A stretch of DNA of 64,000 nucleotides from Streptomyces sp. YIM 130001 (lineage in GTDB: Bacteria > Actinomycetota > Actinomycetes > Streptomycetales > Streptomycetaceae), in the NCBI RefSeq assembly GCF_003574445.1, contig NZ_KZ984549.1, positions 434,001 through 498,000 of the forward strand. The letters run 5' to 3'. The position numbers and the translations under genes were made by a program. The notes below the pieces were generated by a model. The model saw only the letters and a list, made by a program, of their open reading frames with translations. It was not told the DNA's origin and did no database searches. Below, piece by piece: positions 52,609 through 61,078 of the stretch (position 1 is its first letter; each line of letters starts with the position of its first letter).

Positions 52609-53472
52609 TCAGTACGTGGTGGTGACCGCGCCGTCCCGGCGGCTCGCGTGCCAGGGCAGCAGGAGCTGTTCCGCGATCTCCACGGCGACGAAGAGGACCA
52701 CGCCGATCAGGGACATCACGAGCAGTCCGGCGAACAGCATCGGGGTGTCGAGGTTGCCGTTGGCCTGCAGGATCACATAGCCGAGCCCCTCGTTGGCCCC
52801 GACGAACTCACCGACCACGGCGCCGGTGACCGCGAGCGTCACGGCGACCTTGAGGCCGGAGAAGAGATGCGGGAGCGAGGCCGGGAAACGGATCTTCAGG
52901 AAGGTCTGCCAAGGACTCGCACCCATGGTCGCCGAGAGCTGGAGCATCTCCGGGTCGACGGCCTTGAGTCCGGTCACCATCGAGATGACGATCGGGAAGA
53001 AGGCGATCAGGACGGCGATCAGGATCTTCGGCGTGATCCCGAAACCGAGCCAGACGACGAACAGCGGCGCGATGGCGATCTTCGGCACCACCTGCGCGAA
53101 CAGCAGGATCGGATAGAGCGTCTTCTCGACCGTGGACGAATAGACCATCACCACGGCCGCGACCACTCCGACGACCACGGCGATCACGAAGCCGAGCAAC
53201 GTCTCGTACGTCGTCACCCAACTGTGCTGCCAGAGATAGTCGGGCTTGTCGAGCAGGACGTCGAGGGTGGCGCCCGGCGAGGGCACCAGGTACGCCTCGA
53301 CCAGTTCCGCGGCCGAGATCACCCACCAGGCGATGAAGCAGGCCAACAGCAGCGCCACCGGGCGCCAGCTCTTCTCGGCCGCCGCCAACGCGCGCTGCTG
53401 CAGGCCCGGCCGGGCCCGTTCGGCGACCCCGGCGGGCTGCACGGGTGCGGTGGACACTGCACTCTGACTCAC
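52609..53472 (-). CDS. ABC importer permease (SsuC/TauC type)
   Basis: A 287-residue membrane protein with about six helices. The EAA loop MLQLSATMGASPWQTFLKIRFPASLPHLFSGLKVAVT and AVVGEFVGANEGLGYVI are the usual BPD_transp_1 signature of sulfonate/nitrate/thiamine-precursor permeases. GTG at 53472 follows GGGGAG by 8 bp. First gene of the operon; two LacI-type palindromes lie 73-98 bp upstream, shared with the divergent LacI gene. Confidence 0.94.
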   Translation of the reverse strand: MSQSAVSTAPVQPAGVAERARPGLQQRALAAAEKSWRPVALLLACFIAWWVISAAELVEAYLVPSPGATLDVLLDKPDYLWQHSWVTTYETLLGFVIAVVVGVVAAVVMVYSSTVEKTLYPILLFAQVVPKIAIAPLFVVWLGFGITPKILIAVLIAFFPIVISMVTGLKAVDPEMLQLSATMGASPWQTFLKIRFPASLPHLFSGLKVAVTLAVTGAVVGEFVGANEGLGYVILQANGNLDTPMLFAGLLVMSLIGVVLFVAVEIAEQLLLPWHASRRDGAVTTTY

Positions 53473-53544
53473 TACGAACTCCCCTTGTCAATGTGGCTGT
53501 TGCGGAGAGCGGGTCGGATCGGTAGACCAGTGGGACGGGTACGG

Positions 53545-53570
53545 GAAACCGCTTTCAGAAAGCGCTTTCT
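53545..53570. promoter_or_regulatory. Tandem LacI-type operators
   Basis: GAAACCGCTTTC (53545-53556, one mismatch from symmetry) is followed immediately by AGAAAGCGCTTTCT (53557-53570, perfect). They lie between the ABC operon and the LacI gene, so can control both. Confidence 0.8.
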
Positions 53571-53728
53571 GGTACGATGCGGCCACGCTAATGACCGCCC
53601 CTCCGCACGGTCAAGAGGTCGTCATGCGGAAAGTTTCAAGACCCGCGCCGTACCGGTACCCGCCGCGGGCCGGCACCGCCCGACCGCACGTAACCGACTC
53701 GTTCACTGCCTGAGCCCGAGGGGGCGCC

Positions 53729-54847
53729 GTGGGAGAACTGGGAGCGACGAACCGGACCCTGCCGTCCACCGATCCACCGGGCCGACCGCCGGGCCCTGTC
53801 GGCCCGACCGGGTCGCCGGTCACCCTGGACGCCGTGGCCCGCACCGCCGGAGTCTCCCCGGCCACCGCGTCCCGCGCACTGAACGGCACCACCCGCGTAC
53901 GCGAGGACCTGCGCACCCGGGTACTCGCCGCGGCCGACGAACTCGGCTACATCCCCAACGCACACGCACAGGCGCTCGCCAGCTCCTCCAACAACACCGT
54001 CGGGGTCATCTGCCACGACGTCAGCGACCCCTATTTCGCGGCGATTTCCAGCGGAGTCATGCGTGCGGCGGCCGAGCACGAACTGCTCGTCATGCTGGCG
54101 TCCACCTTCCGCGAGCCCGACCGCGAGATCGCCTATGTCTCGATGCTGCGCGCCCAACGCGCCCGCGCCATCCTGCTGATCGCCTCCGGCATCGAGGACC
54201 GGGCCTGGGAGCGGTCGCTCGACACCGAACTCGCCGCGTACCAGAACGGTGGCGGCCGGGTCGCGGTGGTCAGCCGCCACCGCAGCCTGCGCGTCGACAC
54301 GGTGCTGCCCGAGAACCGGGCCGGCGCCACCGCACTCGCCCGGGCCCTACTCGGCCTTGGACACCGGGAGTTCGCCATCCTGACCGGGCCCGCGCGACTG
54401 ACGACGGTCAGCGACCGGCTCGCCGGCTTCCGGGACGGGCTCGCCGAGGCAGGGGTACGACTCCCCCGGGAACGGGTGATCACCGGGGCGTTCACCCGCG
54501 ACGGCGGACACGACGCGGCCGTCGAACTACTGCGCCGCGGCGACCGGCCCAGCTGCGTCTTCGCCGTCACCGACGTGATGGCCGTCGGTGCGCTAGCCGC
54601 CTTCCGGGAGCACGGACTTCGCGTGCCCGAGGACATCTCGCTGGCCGGGTTCGACGACATCCCGCTCGTCCGCGAACTCACGCCGCCGCTCACCACGGTG
54701 GCCCTGCCGCTCACCGCCATGGGACACAGCGCGATCGCACTCGCGCTGCGCGAGCAGCGTGGTCAGCGCTCACGGGTCGAGCGGGTGGCCGGTGAGGTCG
54801 TACTGCGCGCCAGCACGGCAGCGCCACCGGCGCACGGCGGGCGGTGA
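53729..54847 (+). CDS. LacI family transcriptional regulator
   Basis: A 372-residue repressor with a Pro-rich N-terminal arm of about 30 residues, then the helix-turn-helix VTLDAVARTAGVSPATASRALNGTTRV and hinge AADELGYIPNAHAQALAS. The core is a type I periplasmic-binding fold (VGVICHDVSDPYFAAISSGVM, FAVTDVMAVGALAAFREHGLRVPEDISLAGFDDIP). GTG at 53729 with GAGGGGG upstream. Divergent from the NMT1-type ABC importer; the shared AGAAAGCGCTTTCT operators imply autoregulation and control of the importer, and likely of the distant ThuA operon. Effector: probably a sugar or the imported compound. Confidence 0.94.
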   Translation: MGELGATNRTLPSTDPPGRPPGPVGPTGSPVTLDAVARTAGVSPATASRALNGTTRVREDLRTRVLAAADELGYIPNAHAQALASSSNNTVGVICHDVSDPYFAAISSGVMRAAAEHELLVMLASTFREPDREIAYVSMLRAQRARAILLIASGIEDRAWERSLDTELAAYQNGGGRVAVVSRHRSLRVDTVLPENRAGATALARALLGLGHREFAILTGPARLTTVSDRLAGFRDGLAEAGVRLPRERVITGAFTRDGGHDAAVELLRRGDRPSCVFAVTDVMAVGALAAFREHGLRVPEDISLAGFDDIPLVRELTPPLTTVALPLTAMGHSAIALALREQRGQRSRVERVAGEVVLRASTAAPPAHGGR

Positions 54848-55035
54848 CTGCGTTCCGGACGTCACAGTCGAGGACGTCTCGGCGCCGTTGCCGCGTGCCG
54901 TCCGGCCCGCCCCGCCGCGGACCTTCGACGACGCGTCGAACTCTTCCTGATCGGGCCGGCAGCCGACGACAGGTCTTCCTCCGAGATCGGATCAAGGGAA
55001 TGAGGGCCCGAAGGCCCGGCCCGGCTCCGGACCGC

Positions 55036-55602
55036 TCAGAGGCGACCGTCCTCGCGACGGTGGATCTGCTCGACGAGTTCGTCCGCCATCGACTTGATCG
55101 TCTCGAGCCCCGCCCTCCCCCAGGGGCGCGGCCGGGTGTCCACCGCGCAGACGGTGCCGAGCACCGTCCCCGTACGGTCGATGAGCGGGGCACCGAGGTA
55201 GGAGCGGACGCCGGTCTCGTCGACCATCGGATTGCCCGCGAACCTCGGATAGTCACGGACGTCCTCGAGGACGAGGGCCTTGCGCCGGACCACGACGTGC
55301 GGGCAGTAGCCGTGGTCGCGGGCCAGGTGGCGGCTGTTCCCTTCGGCCGCGACCGCACCCAGTTCGCCACCGGACCGGCTGCCGGACGGAGTGTGCAGTC
55401 CGGCGAAGAACTGCCGGTACTCATCGATGAAGTTGACCATCGCGTACGGCGCGTCGATGATCTCGGCGAGCCGGTCGGCGAACGTGTCGAAGGCCTGCTC
55501 GGGATGCTCGCCGAGACCGAGCCGGCGCAGCCGCCGCACGCGATCCGGTGCCTCCTTGTCGACGGGGGTCAGCAACTGGCGGCCGGTCGGGTCGTACGTC
55601 AC
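55036..55602 (-). CDS. GAF domain protein of the conservon operon
   Basis: A 188-residue protein that is nearly all one GAF domain: FDTFADRLAEIIDAPYAMVNFIDEYRQFFAGLHTP in outline, CPHVVVRRKALVLEDVRDYPRFAGNPMV, RSYLGAPLIDRTGTVLGTVCAVD and ADELVEQIHRRE. It has C-P-H at the ligand-pocket edge, similar to many actinobacterial GAF sensors of redox or small ligands. The GTG at 55602 overlaps the GTPase stop by 4 bp (GTGA), so it is translationally coupled as the fifth gene of the conservon. It probably supplies signal input to the CvnA-D complex. Confidence 0.9.
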   Translation of the reverse strand: MTYDPTGRQLLTPVDKEAPDRVRRLRRLGLGEHPEQAFDTFADRLAEIIDAPYAMVNFIDEYRQFFAGLHTPSGSRSGGELGAVAAEGNSRHLARDHGYCPHVVVRRKALVLEDVRDYPRFAGNPMVDETGVRSYLGAPLIDRTGTVLGTVCAVDTRPRPWGRAGLETIKSMADELVEQIHRREDGRL

Positions 55603-56192
55603 GTGGTGGCTCCGTAGCTCGATGCCGGGGCGGTGGTGAGCAGATGCTGGACCAGAGTCACCAGGGCCTGTATGCCCGAGCTCGAGATCCGGGCGTCGCA
55701 GAGCAGGACCGGGACCTCCGGCTTGAGGTCTATGGCGGCTCTCACCTCCTCGGGCTCGTAACGGAAGGACCCGTCGAACTCGTTCACCGCGACGACGAAG
55801 CCGATCCCTCTCCGTTCGAAGAAGTCGACCGCGGCGAAGCACTCCTCGAGCCGGCGGGTGTCGGCCAGGACGATCGCACCGAGCGCTCCGTCGGAGAGCT
55901 CGTCCCACATGAACCAGAAGCGTTCCTGACCGGGGGTGCCGAAGAGGTAGAGGACATGGTCCTTGTCGAGGGTCATACGCCCGAAGTCCATGGCCACGGT
56001 GGTGGTGGACTTCCGCTCGACGCCGACCAGGCTGTCGGTGCCGGCGCTCACGGCGGTCAGCAGTTCCTCGGTGTTGAGCGGCTCGATCTCGCTGACCGCG
56101 CCGACGAAGGTGGTCTTGCCGACGCCGAATCCGCCGGCGACCAGGATCTTGAGCGCCTGCGGGAAGGGGTCAGAGCCGTCGTCGTAGGCCAT
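55599..56192 (-). CDS. cvnD: Conservon GTPase (CvnD)
   Basis: A 197-residue Ras-like GTPase: P-loop VAGGFGVGKTTF, switch region RKSTTTVAMDFGRM, the G3 motif LFGTPGQERFWFMW and G4 variant VNEFD. Its sequence and place after a DUF742 gene are those of conservon CvnD. CvnA-D complexes resemble eukaryotic G-protein-coupled systems and modulate development and metabolism. It overlaps the end of cvnC by about 20 bp. Confidence 0.95.
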   Translation of the reverse strand: MAYDDGSDPFPQALKILVAGGFGVGKTTFVGAVSEIEPLNTEELLTAVSAGTDSLVGVERKSTTTVAMDFGRMTLDKDHVLYLFGTPGQERFWFMWDELSDGALGAIVLADTRRLEECFAAVDFFERRGIGFVVAVNEFDGSFRYEPEEVRAAIDLKPEVPVLLCDARISSSGIQALVTLVQHLLTTAPASSYGATT

Positions 56193-56544
56193 CGAGCACT
56201 GCCTCCAGTAGTGACCGGTCGGTGGGGGTGTGGTGGAACGCCGGGGCCTTGGTGGTGAGGGCTCCGCAGTCCACCAGGTCGGACAGCAGGACCTTGGCCA
56301 CCACGGCGGGCAGCCGCAGCTGCGCCGCCACCTCGGCGACCGAGGTGGGGCCGCCGCCGCACAGGCCCAGTGCCTGGCTGTGCTCGGGGCCGAGATGTCC
56401 GAGGTGCGCCGACCCCGTGGGCATCAGCAGGGACAACAGGTCGAGCGGAGCCGTGGGTTGAGTACGGCCGTTGCTCACCGTGTACGGGCGGACGAGCCTG
56501 CCTGCCGCGTCGTCGAGCCACGGCCCGTCCTGCGGGGCGGCCAC
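56170..56544 (-). CDS. cvnC: Conservon DUF742 protein (CvnC)
   Basis: A 124-residue protein starting MAAPQDGPWLDDAAGRLVRPYTVSNGRT, the DUF742 signature, followed by a winged-helix-like region (TSVAEVAAQLRLPAVVAKVLLSDLVDCGAL) and FHHTPTDRSLLEAVLDGLRRRL. It binds the GTPase in known conservons. GTG at 56544 has GAGG 8 bp upstream; a TTG at 56550 overlapping the cvnB stop is an alternative. Confidence 0.93.
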   Translation of the reverse strand: MAAPQDGPWLDDAAGRLVRPYTVSNGRTQPTAPLDLLSLLMPTGSAHLGHLGPEHSQALGLCGGGPTSVAEVAAQLRLPAVVAKVLLSDLVDCGALTTKAPAFHHTPTDRSLLEAVLDGLRRRL

Positions 56545-56546
56545 GT

Positions 56547-56978
56547 TCAAGGCCTCATGGCGGTGGGTTCCGCAGCGTGCCGGGACGGGGTGACGAGGTA
56601 GGGCCGGACGCTCTTGACGAGCATCGCCATCTCGTAACCGAGTACGGCCGCGTCCGCGTCCCGTCCGGCGACCACGGCGAGGCAGGTGCCGGAGCCGGCG
56701 GTGGACACGAAGAGCAGCGTCGTGGCCAGTTCGACGACGACCTGGCGTACTTCACCACCGTCGCCGAACTTGATGCCCGCGCTGCGGCCGAGCGAGTAGA
56801 GACCCGAGGCGAGCGCCGCCATGTGGTCGGCGCCGTCCGGGTCGAGCCCGTGGACGGACTTGACCAGCCCGTCGGAGGAGAGCAGAACCGCGCTGCGGGT
56901 GTGCGGCACCCGCTGCACCAGGCCGCTCAACAGCCAGTCCAGATCGTTGACATGGCCGGTCGGCACATCGCTCACCAT
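56547..56978 (-). CDS. cvnB: Conservon roadblock/LC7 protein (CvnB)
   Basis: A 143-residue roadblock/LC7 protein: LDWLLSGLVQRVPHTRSAVLLSSDGLVKSVHGLD in outline, MAALASGLYSLGRSAG and LVVELATT-like strand followed by FVSTAGSGTCLAVVAGRDAD. It is the MglB-like partner of the CvnD GTPase. Preceded by cvnA with 74 bp between, and ending within the start region of cvnC. Confidence 0.95.
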   Translation of the reverse strand: MVSDVPTGHVNDLDWLLSGLVQRVPHTRSAVLLSSDGLVKSVHGLDPDGADHMAALASGLYSLGRSAGIKFGDGGEVRQVVVELATTLLFVSTAGSGTCLAVVAGRDADAAVLGYEMAMLVKSVRPYLVTPSRHAAEPTAMRP

Positions 56979-57052
56979 GATGGATCGACTCCTTGCGATA
57001 CAGCGTAGATACGTAACGAGGGAAAACGCGGGGAGGGAGGAGGGGACGCGGG

Positions 57053-59281
57053 TCAGTCGCTGCTCGTCCGGCCGGACCGCTCCTCTCCGGCCGAGTGGCC
57101 CTCGTCCGATTCCTGGCCGGACAGTTCCGCGGATTCGGCGAGGCCGATGCCGCGCTGGAAGGCCGCCATCAGGCCGGGGTCGTGGCCGGCGGGGTCGCCG
57201 GCTTCCTCGGGTGGCGGAGCAGGGGCCTCGCGCAGTTGGGGCGCCAGATGCTCCTGGGCGCGGCGGCGGGGCAGCGACGGGCGGCCCATGGTGCCGCGTA
57301 CGGCGCCTTGGCCGGGGACGGGCGTGGCCGGGGTGTTCTGCTGCCCGGGGACGGCTACCGCGGGGGCGGGCCGGCCGGTGACCGAGGGCGGCGCAGCGTG
57401 CTGGCCGCCGCCGGTGCGGGCGCCGGGTACTGCGGCGGCCGGGTTCGGGCGGGGCTCGCGCTGAGCCCTGACGGGCAGGGGGATTCCGGTGGTCGGCAGA
57501 TGGACGGCGGGCCGACGGTCCCCGGACGGCGAACCGCCCGCGGGGGCAGCGTCGTCGGCCGCTGCGTGCGAGCCGTGGGCCGGACCTGCCGCCTGAGGTC
57601 CTGCGGCCTGGGGTCGTGCGGCATCGGAGCCGGGGTACGACGCGGCGGTGTGCACGGTCCGGTCGCCGGGGGCCCTGGCACCGGGGGTCCGGTCGGCGGC
57701 GGTCCGCGTCCGTAGCGGCGGTCGGGTGCCGGACGGCGTGTGCAGCGAGAGGGCGGAGCCGGTCGCGGTGGGGGTCGGTTGGGGAGCCGGGCGGTCGACG
57801 AGCTGCGGGAGGAGCTTGGGCGATGAGGGGGTGGGTGCCGAAGCCGGTGCCGGAGTGGGTGCCGGTGGCGGAGTGGGTGCCGGTGCCGGAGTGGGTGCCG
57901 GCGCGGGTGCCGCAGTGGGTGCCGGCGCCGGCATCGGCGCGGCCGCGGTCAGTTGGGCGGGCTCCGCGGGCCGGGCCGGAGCGGCGGCCGAAGCCGGGGC
58001 GCCCGGCGCCGGAGCCTGCGGCCCGTTCGGATACGGGGCACGTGCCGGTGCGCCCGACCGGTGCGCCCCCTGCGGCTGTTCGGCGCCGAGGAGGCCTTGC
58101 GGCAGGACGATGACCGCCTGGACGCCGCCGTAGATGTTGCTCTGCAGACGGACGGCGACACCGTGCCGTCGGGCCAGGGCGGAGACTACGAACAGACCGA
58201 TGCGCCCGTCGGACAGCAGGCTGGCCACGTTGACCTGGTCGGGGTCGGCGAGCAGGGCGTTCATCTTGTCCTGTTCAGCGACCGGCATGCCGAGCCCGCG
58301 GTCCTCCACCTCGACGGCCAGACCGGCGGCGACGGGGTTCGCGCGCAGCAGCACCTGCGTGTGGGGCGCCGAGAACACGGTGGCGTTCTCGACGAGTTCG
58401 GCCAGCAGGTGGATGACGTCGGCGACGGCATGGCCGTGCAGGGTGCCCTCGATCGGGGGCACCAGCTTGATGCGGGAGTACTGCTCGACCTCGGCGATCG
58501 CCGAACGCAGCACCTCGGACACGGTGACCGGGTGCGACCACTGCCGGCGGGAGATGGCGCCACCGAGCACGGCGAGATTCTCCGCGTGCCGGCGGATACG
58601 GGTGGCGAGCTGGTCGACCTGGAAGAGGCCCTTGAGGAGTTCCGGGTCCTCGGCCTGGTTCTCGAGTTCGTCGAGGAGCTGGATCTCGCGGTGCACCAGG
58701 GACTGGAGGCGGCGGGCGAGGTTCACGAACACCTCGACCTTCTGGTCGCTGCCGGTCTGGCTGGAGAGCTGGGCCGCCTGCACCACGGAGGTGACGGCCG
58801 ACTCGTGGGCACGGCTCAGCTCGTCCGCGAGCAGGTCGAACTCGTCGCCGGCGGTGCGGCGTTCGGGGGTGCGCTGCTCGGGCGGGGGCTCGCCGTTGCG
58901 CAGTCGGTCGACGAGGGCGCGCAGTTCGGTCTGGCTCCGGGCGCTGCTGCGGCGCAGCTCGGTCACCCGGTCGGCGAGGGAACGGGCCGCACGGTCCGCG
59001 GACTTGGCGCCGGCGACGATTCCGGCGACGGCCACGGCGGCCGCTGCGGCGAGTACGGCCCACAGCGCCGTCGACGCCTCCGCGCCGGTGGAACGCAGGG
59101 TGAAAAGGACTGCGGCGATCCCGCCGAGTGCCACCGCGACCGCGGGCAGGACCGCGGTCCGCAGCAGCTGCCGGCGGATCTGGGCCTCGGCCACCGGCTG
59201 GGCGGTACGGGGTCCCGGCCTGCCGTGCCGTCCGCCCTCACGGCGGTCTGCGCGTGCGGCCGGTTCACGAAGGTGAGACAT
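57053..59281 (-). CDS. cvnA: Conservon sensor-histidine-kinase-like protein (CvnA)
   Basis: A 742-residue membrane protein. Two helices at ~43-62 and 72-92 flank a very short outside loop; a HAMP-like linker follows, then a dimerisation helix region (QLSSQTGSDQKVEVFVNLARRLQSLVHREIQLLDELE in outline) and a HATPase domain (LVENATVFSAP, DRGLGM, IGLFVVSALARRHG). The phosphoacceptor His is not obvious, as in other CvnA. From ~440 on the tail is low-complexity Ala/Pro (PAPAPTAAPAPAPTP type) with a basic Arg patch and an acidic C-terminus. GAGGAC precedes the ATG at 59281. Heads the cvnABCD-GAF operon. Confidence 0.94.
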   Translation of the reverse strand: MSHLREPAARADRREGGRHGRPGPRTAQPVAEAQIRRQLLRTAVLPAVAVALGGIAAVLFTLRSTGAEASTALWAVLAAAAAVAVAGIVAGAKSADRAARSLADRVTELRRSSARSQTELRALVDRLRNGEPPPEQRTPERRTAGDEFDLLADELSRAHESAVTSVVQAAQLSSQTGSDQKVEVFVNLARRLQSLVHREIQLLDELENQAEDPELLKGLFQVDQLATRIRRHAENLAVLGGAISRRQWSHPVTVSEVLRSAIAEVEQYSRIKLVPPIEGTLHGHAVADVIHLLAELVENATVFSAPHTQVLLRANPVAAGLAVEVEDRGLGMPVAEQDKMNALLADPDQVNVASLLSDGRIGLFVVSALARRHGVAVRLQSNIYGGVQAVIVLPQGLLGAEQPQGAHRSGAPARAPYPNGPQAPAPGAPASAAAPARPAEPAQLTAAAPMPAPAPTAAPAPAPTPAPAPTPPPAPTPAPASAPTPSSPKLLPQLVDRPAPQPTPTATGSALSLHTPSGTRPPLRTRTAADRTPGARAPGDRTVHTAASYPGSDAARPQAAGPQAAGPAHGSHAAADDAAPAGGSPSGDRRPAVHLPTTGIPLPVRAQREPRPNPAAAVPGARTGGGQHAAPPSVTGRPAPAVAVPGQQNTPATPVPGQGAVRGTMGRPSLPRRRAQEHLAPQLREAPAPPPEEAGDPAGHDPGLMAAFQRGIGLAESAELSGQESDEGHSAGEERSGRTSSD

Positions 59282-59785
59282 CAGTGTCCTCGTGTGTGCT
59301 TCTCCGGCCGGTGCCGGGGAAGGTGCGTGGGCTGTGTCTGGCGCGTCGTGGCTCCCCATGCGGAATGGCTGCACCGCTCGGGGGGATTCATCGGCCGCGC
59401 CAGCCTACGTTGATCCTCGGGCACTCACGGTAGTCGTCAAGTCATCATGTGCAACGGGCAGTTGCCAAACTCGCGCGAAAGTGGGGGCTGCTCTGGCATG
59501 ATGTCTCGCACAATCGACCGAATTGGCGACGGGCATCCGTGCCCGCGGCCGGCCGAGGCCCCCTTCGGCCGCCCTTCTTCGAGGTCAGCGCGCTCGCCGC
59601 ACGGATCGTGCGGGATACACCGCGCTCGCGTTCCCGGCCGCGGAAGCGGAATGCACCCCCTGGCACGGCACGCATGTGTGGGCGCACGGCACGCATGTGT
59701 GGGCGCACGGCACGCATGTGTGGGCCGCGCCCGCCGGGACGGTCGCGGCCCACGGATGCCGTGCGGCGCCGGAGGGAACGTACGT
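59282..59785. repeat. Intergenic with a 21-bp triplicate repeat
   Basis: GGCACGCATGTGTGGGCGCAC-type units start near 59667, 59688 and 59709, exactly 21 bp apart. No gene is supported; a minus-strand frame reads the repeat as (RPHMRAV)3 but has no family similarity. The region must carry the cvnA promoter near 59400-59520. Confidence 0.7.
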
Positions 59786-60985
59786 TCAGTGCCCGGCGAC
59801 CACCCCGGAGAGTTCCGTCGTCGTCTTCGGCAGGGTCACCGATGCCTTCTTCTCGCCGGACTCGATGTCGATGGCGTGCAGCTTCTTCTCGCCCGGCTCG
59901 GACACGTACGCGGTGTGGTCGCGGACGAAGAGGACAGGCATGGGCTGCTGCCAGTCGAGCGGCTCCTTCCACTCCCCGATGGCGGGCACGGTACGGACGA
60001 CCTTGCCCTTCTCCGGGTCGATGACGCGGATGTCGCCGTCCGTGCCCAGGACCAGGGCTTCGCCGTGCGGTCCACGGGCGAGCGAGCGGAAGGAGTAGCT
60101 GGTGCCGAGGTCGAGCAGGCGCAGTTTGCCGGTCCGGGTGTCGATGAGCGACACCTGCTCGGGACGCTCGAGCTCGGCCTCCGGGTCGGTCTTGTAGTCG
60201 CCGAGCAGAACCGGGGAGGCGTCGCTGCCCGCCTGGTTGCCTATCCGGGCGTACTCGTCCGGGGCGTCGATCTTCTTGAACTTGCCGTCCTTGTACATCA
60301 GTGCGCCGTTCTCGCAGCCGACCACCACGGCCTCACCCTTCGCGGCGGCCTCGCCGTGCACTCCGGGGCAGTCCTCGTTGCGGGCGATCTCCTTGCCGTC
60401 CTTGTCGAGTACGCGGGCGCCGGTGCGCTTCTCCTCGTTGCCGAGAGTGGTGAGGAGTTCGCCGTTCTTCAGCTCGATGGCCACACCGTGGTGCGGTTCG
60501 TCGGAGGTGTGCTTGCGGCCCTTCGGCTTCTTGCCGTCGGCGAGGTCCGCGGGATCGAAGACGTTGACCTCTCCGGTGCCGTCCGTGAAGAGCACGGTCT
60601 TTCCCGCGTGCCGGACGACGTGGCCGGGCTTCGCGCCCTTGTACTCGATGTCGGTGAGCGTCTGCTCGACGGCGTTCACGACGCGGAAGCCGTTGTCGGT
60701 GGAGAGCATCACATGGGTGTCGTCGCCGACCGGGTTGACGCGGTTGAAGCCGGGGACCTTCACGGTCTTTGCGAGCTTCAGGGTCTTGCCGTCGAGGAAG
60801 TAGAGGCCGCCGTCGTAGGTGGCGACCACGGGGTCCTCGAGGGGCTTGGAGGCGCTCGGGCTGCTGTCGTCCGCGGCCTTCGAGGAGCCCGCGTCCTCGT
60901 CCTTGCCGCAGGCGGTGAGGGTGACGGTGAGGGCCAGGGCCAGCGCGGCGCCCTGGGCGGCGTGACTGCGTACGGGGATGTTCAT
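59786..60985 (-). CDS. aztD: Zinc metallochaperone AztD-like lipoprotein
   Basis: A 399-residue beta-propeller lipoprotein: MNIPVRSHAAQGAALALALTVTLTACG with lipobox LTAC, then repeated blades (VVATYDGGLYFLDGKTL, HVMLSTDNGFRVVNAV, TSDEPHHGVAIELKNGELLTT). The HH in DEPHHG is a likely metal ligand. AztD proteins hand zinc to the binding protein AztC in azt operons. It is the last gene of the operon, 93 bp after aztC. I infer AztD from the fold, the His pair and the context rather than from a search. Confidence 0.82.
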   Translation of the reverse strand: MNIPVRSHAAQGAALALALTVTLTACGKDEDAGSSKAADDSSPSASKPLEDPVVATYDGGLYFLDGKTLKLAKTVKVPGFNRVNPVGDDTHVMLSTDNGFRVVNAVEQTLTDIEYKGAKPGHVVRHAGKTVLFTDGTGEVNVFDPADLADGKKPKGRKHTSDEPHHGVAIELKNGELLTTLGNEEKRTGARVLDKDGKEIARNEDCPGVHGEAAAKGEAVVVGCENGALMYKDGKFKKIDAPDEYARIGNQAGSDASPVLLGDYKTDPEAELERPEQVSLIDTRTGKLRLLDLGTSYSFRSLARGPHGEALVLGTDGDIRVIDPEKGKVVRTVPAIGEWKEPLDWQQPMPVLFVRDHTAYVSEPGEKKLHAIDIESGEKKASVTLPKTTTELSGVVAGH

Positions 60986-61078
60986 GTCCGGTGTTCCTTT
61001 ACGTCGGGGACGAACGGGTTTCAGGCATGCCGGACGTGGCGCCCGGCACGGGTCGGATCACGGGGGTCGGGAGCAGGG

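Noticed and set aside
52450..54795. 781-codon plus-strand frame across the permease and the LacI gene
   Set aside because: It crosses the real intergenic operator region and reads the LacI gene in the wrong frame.
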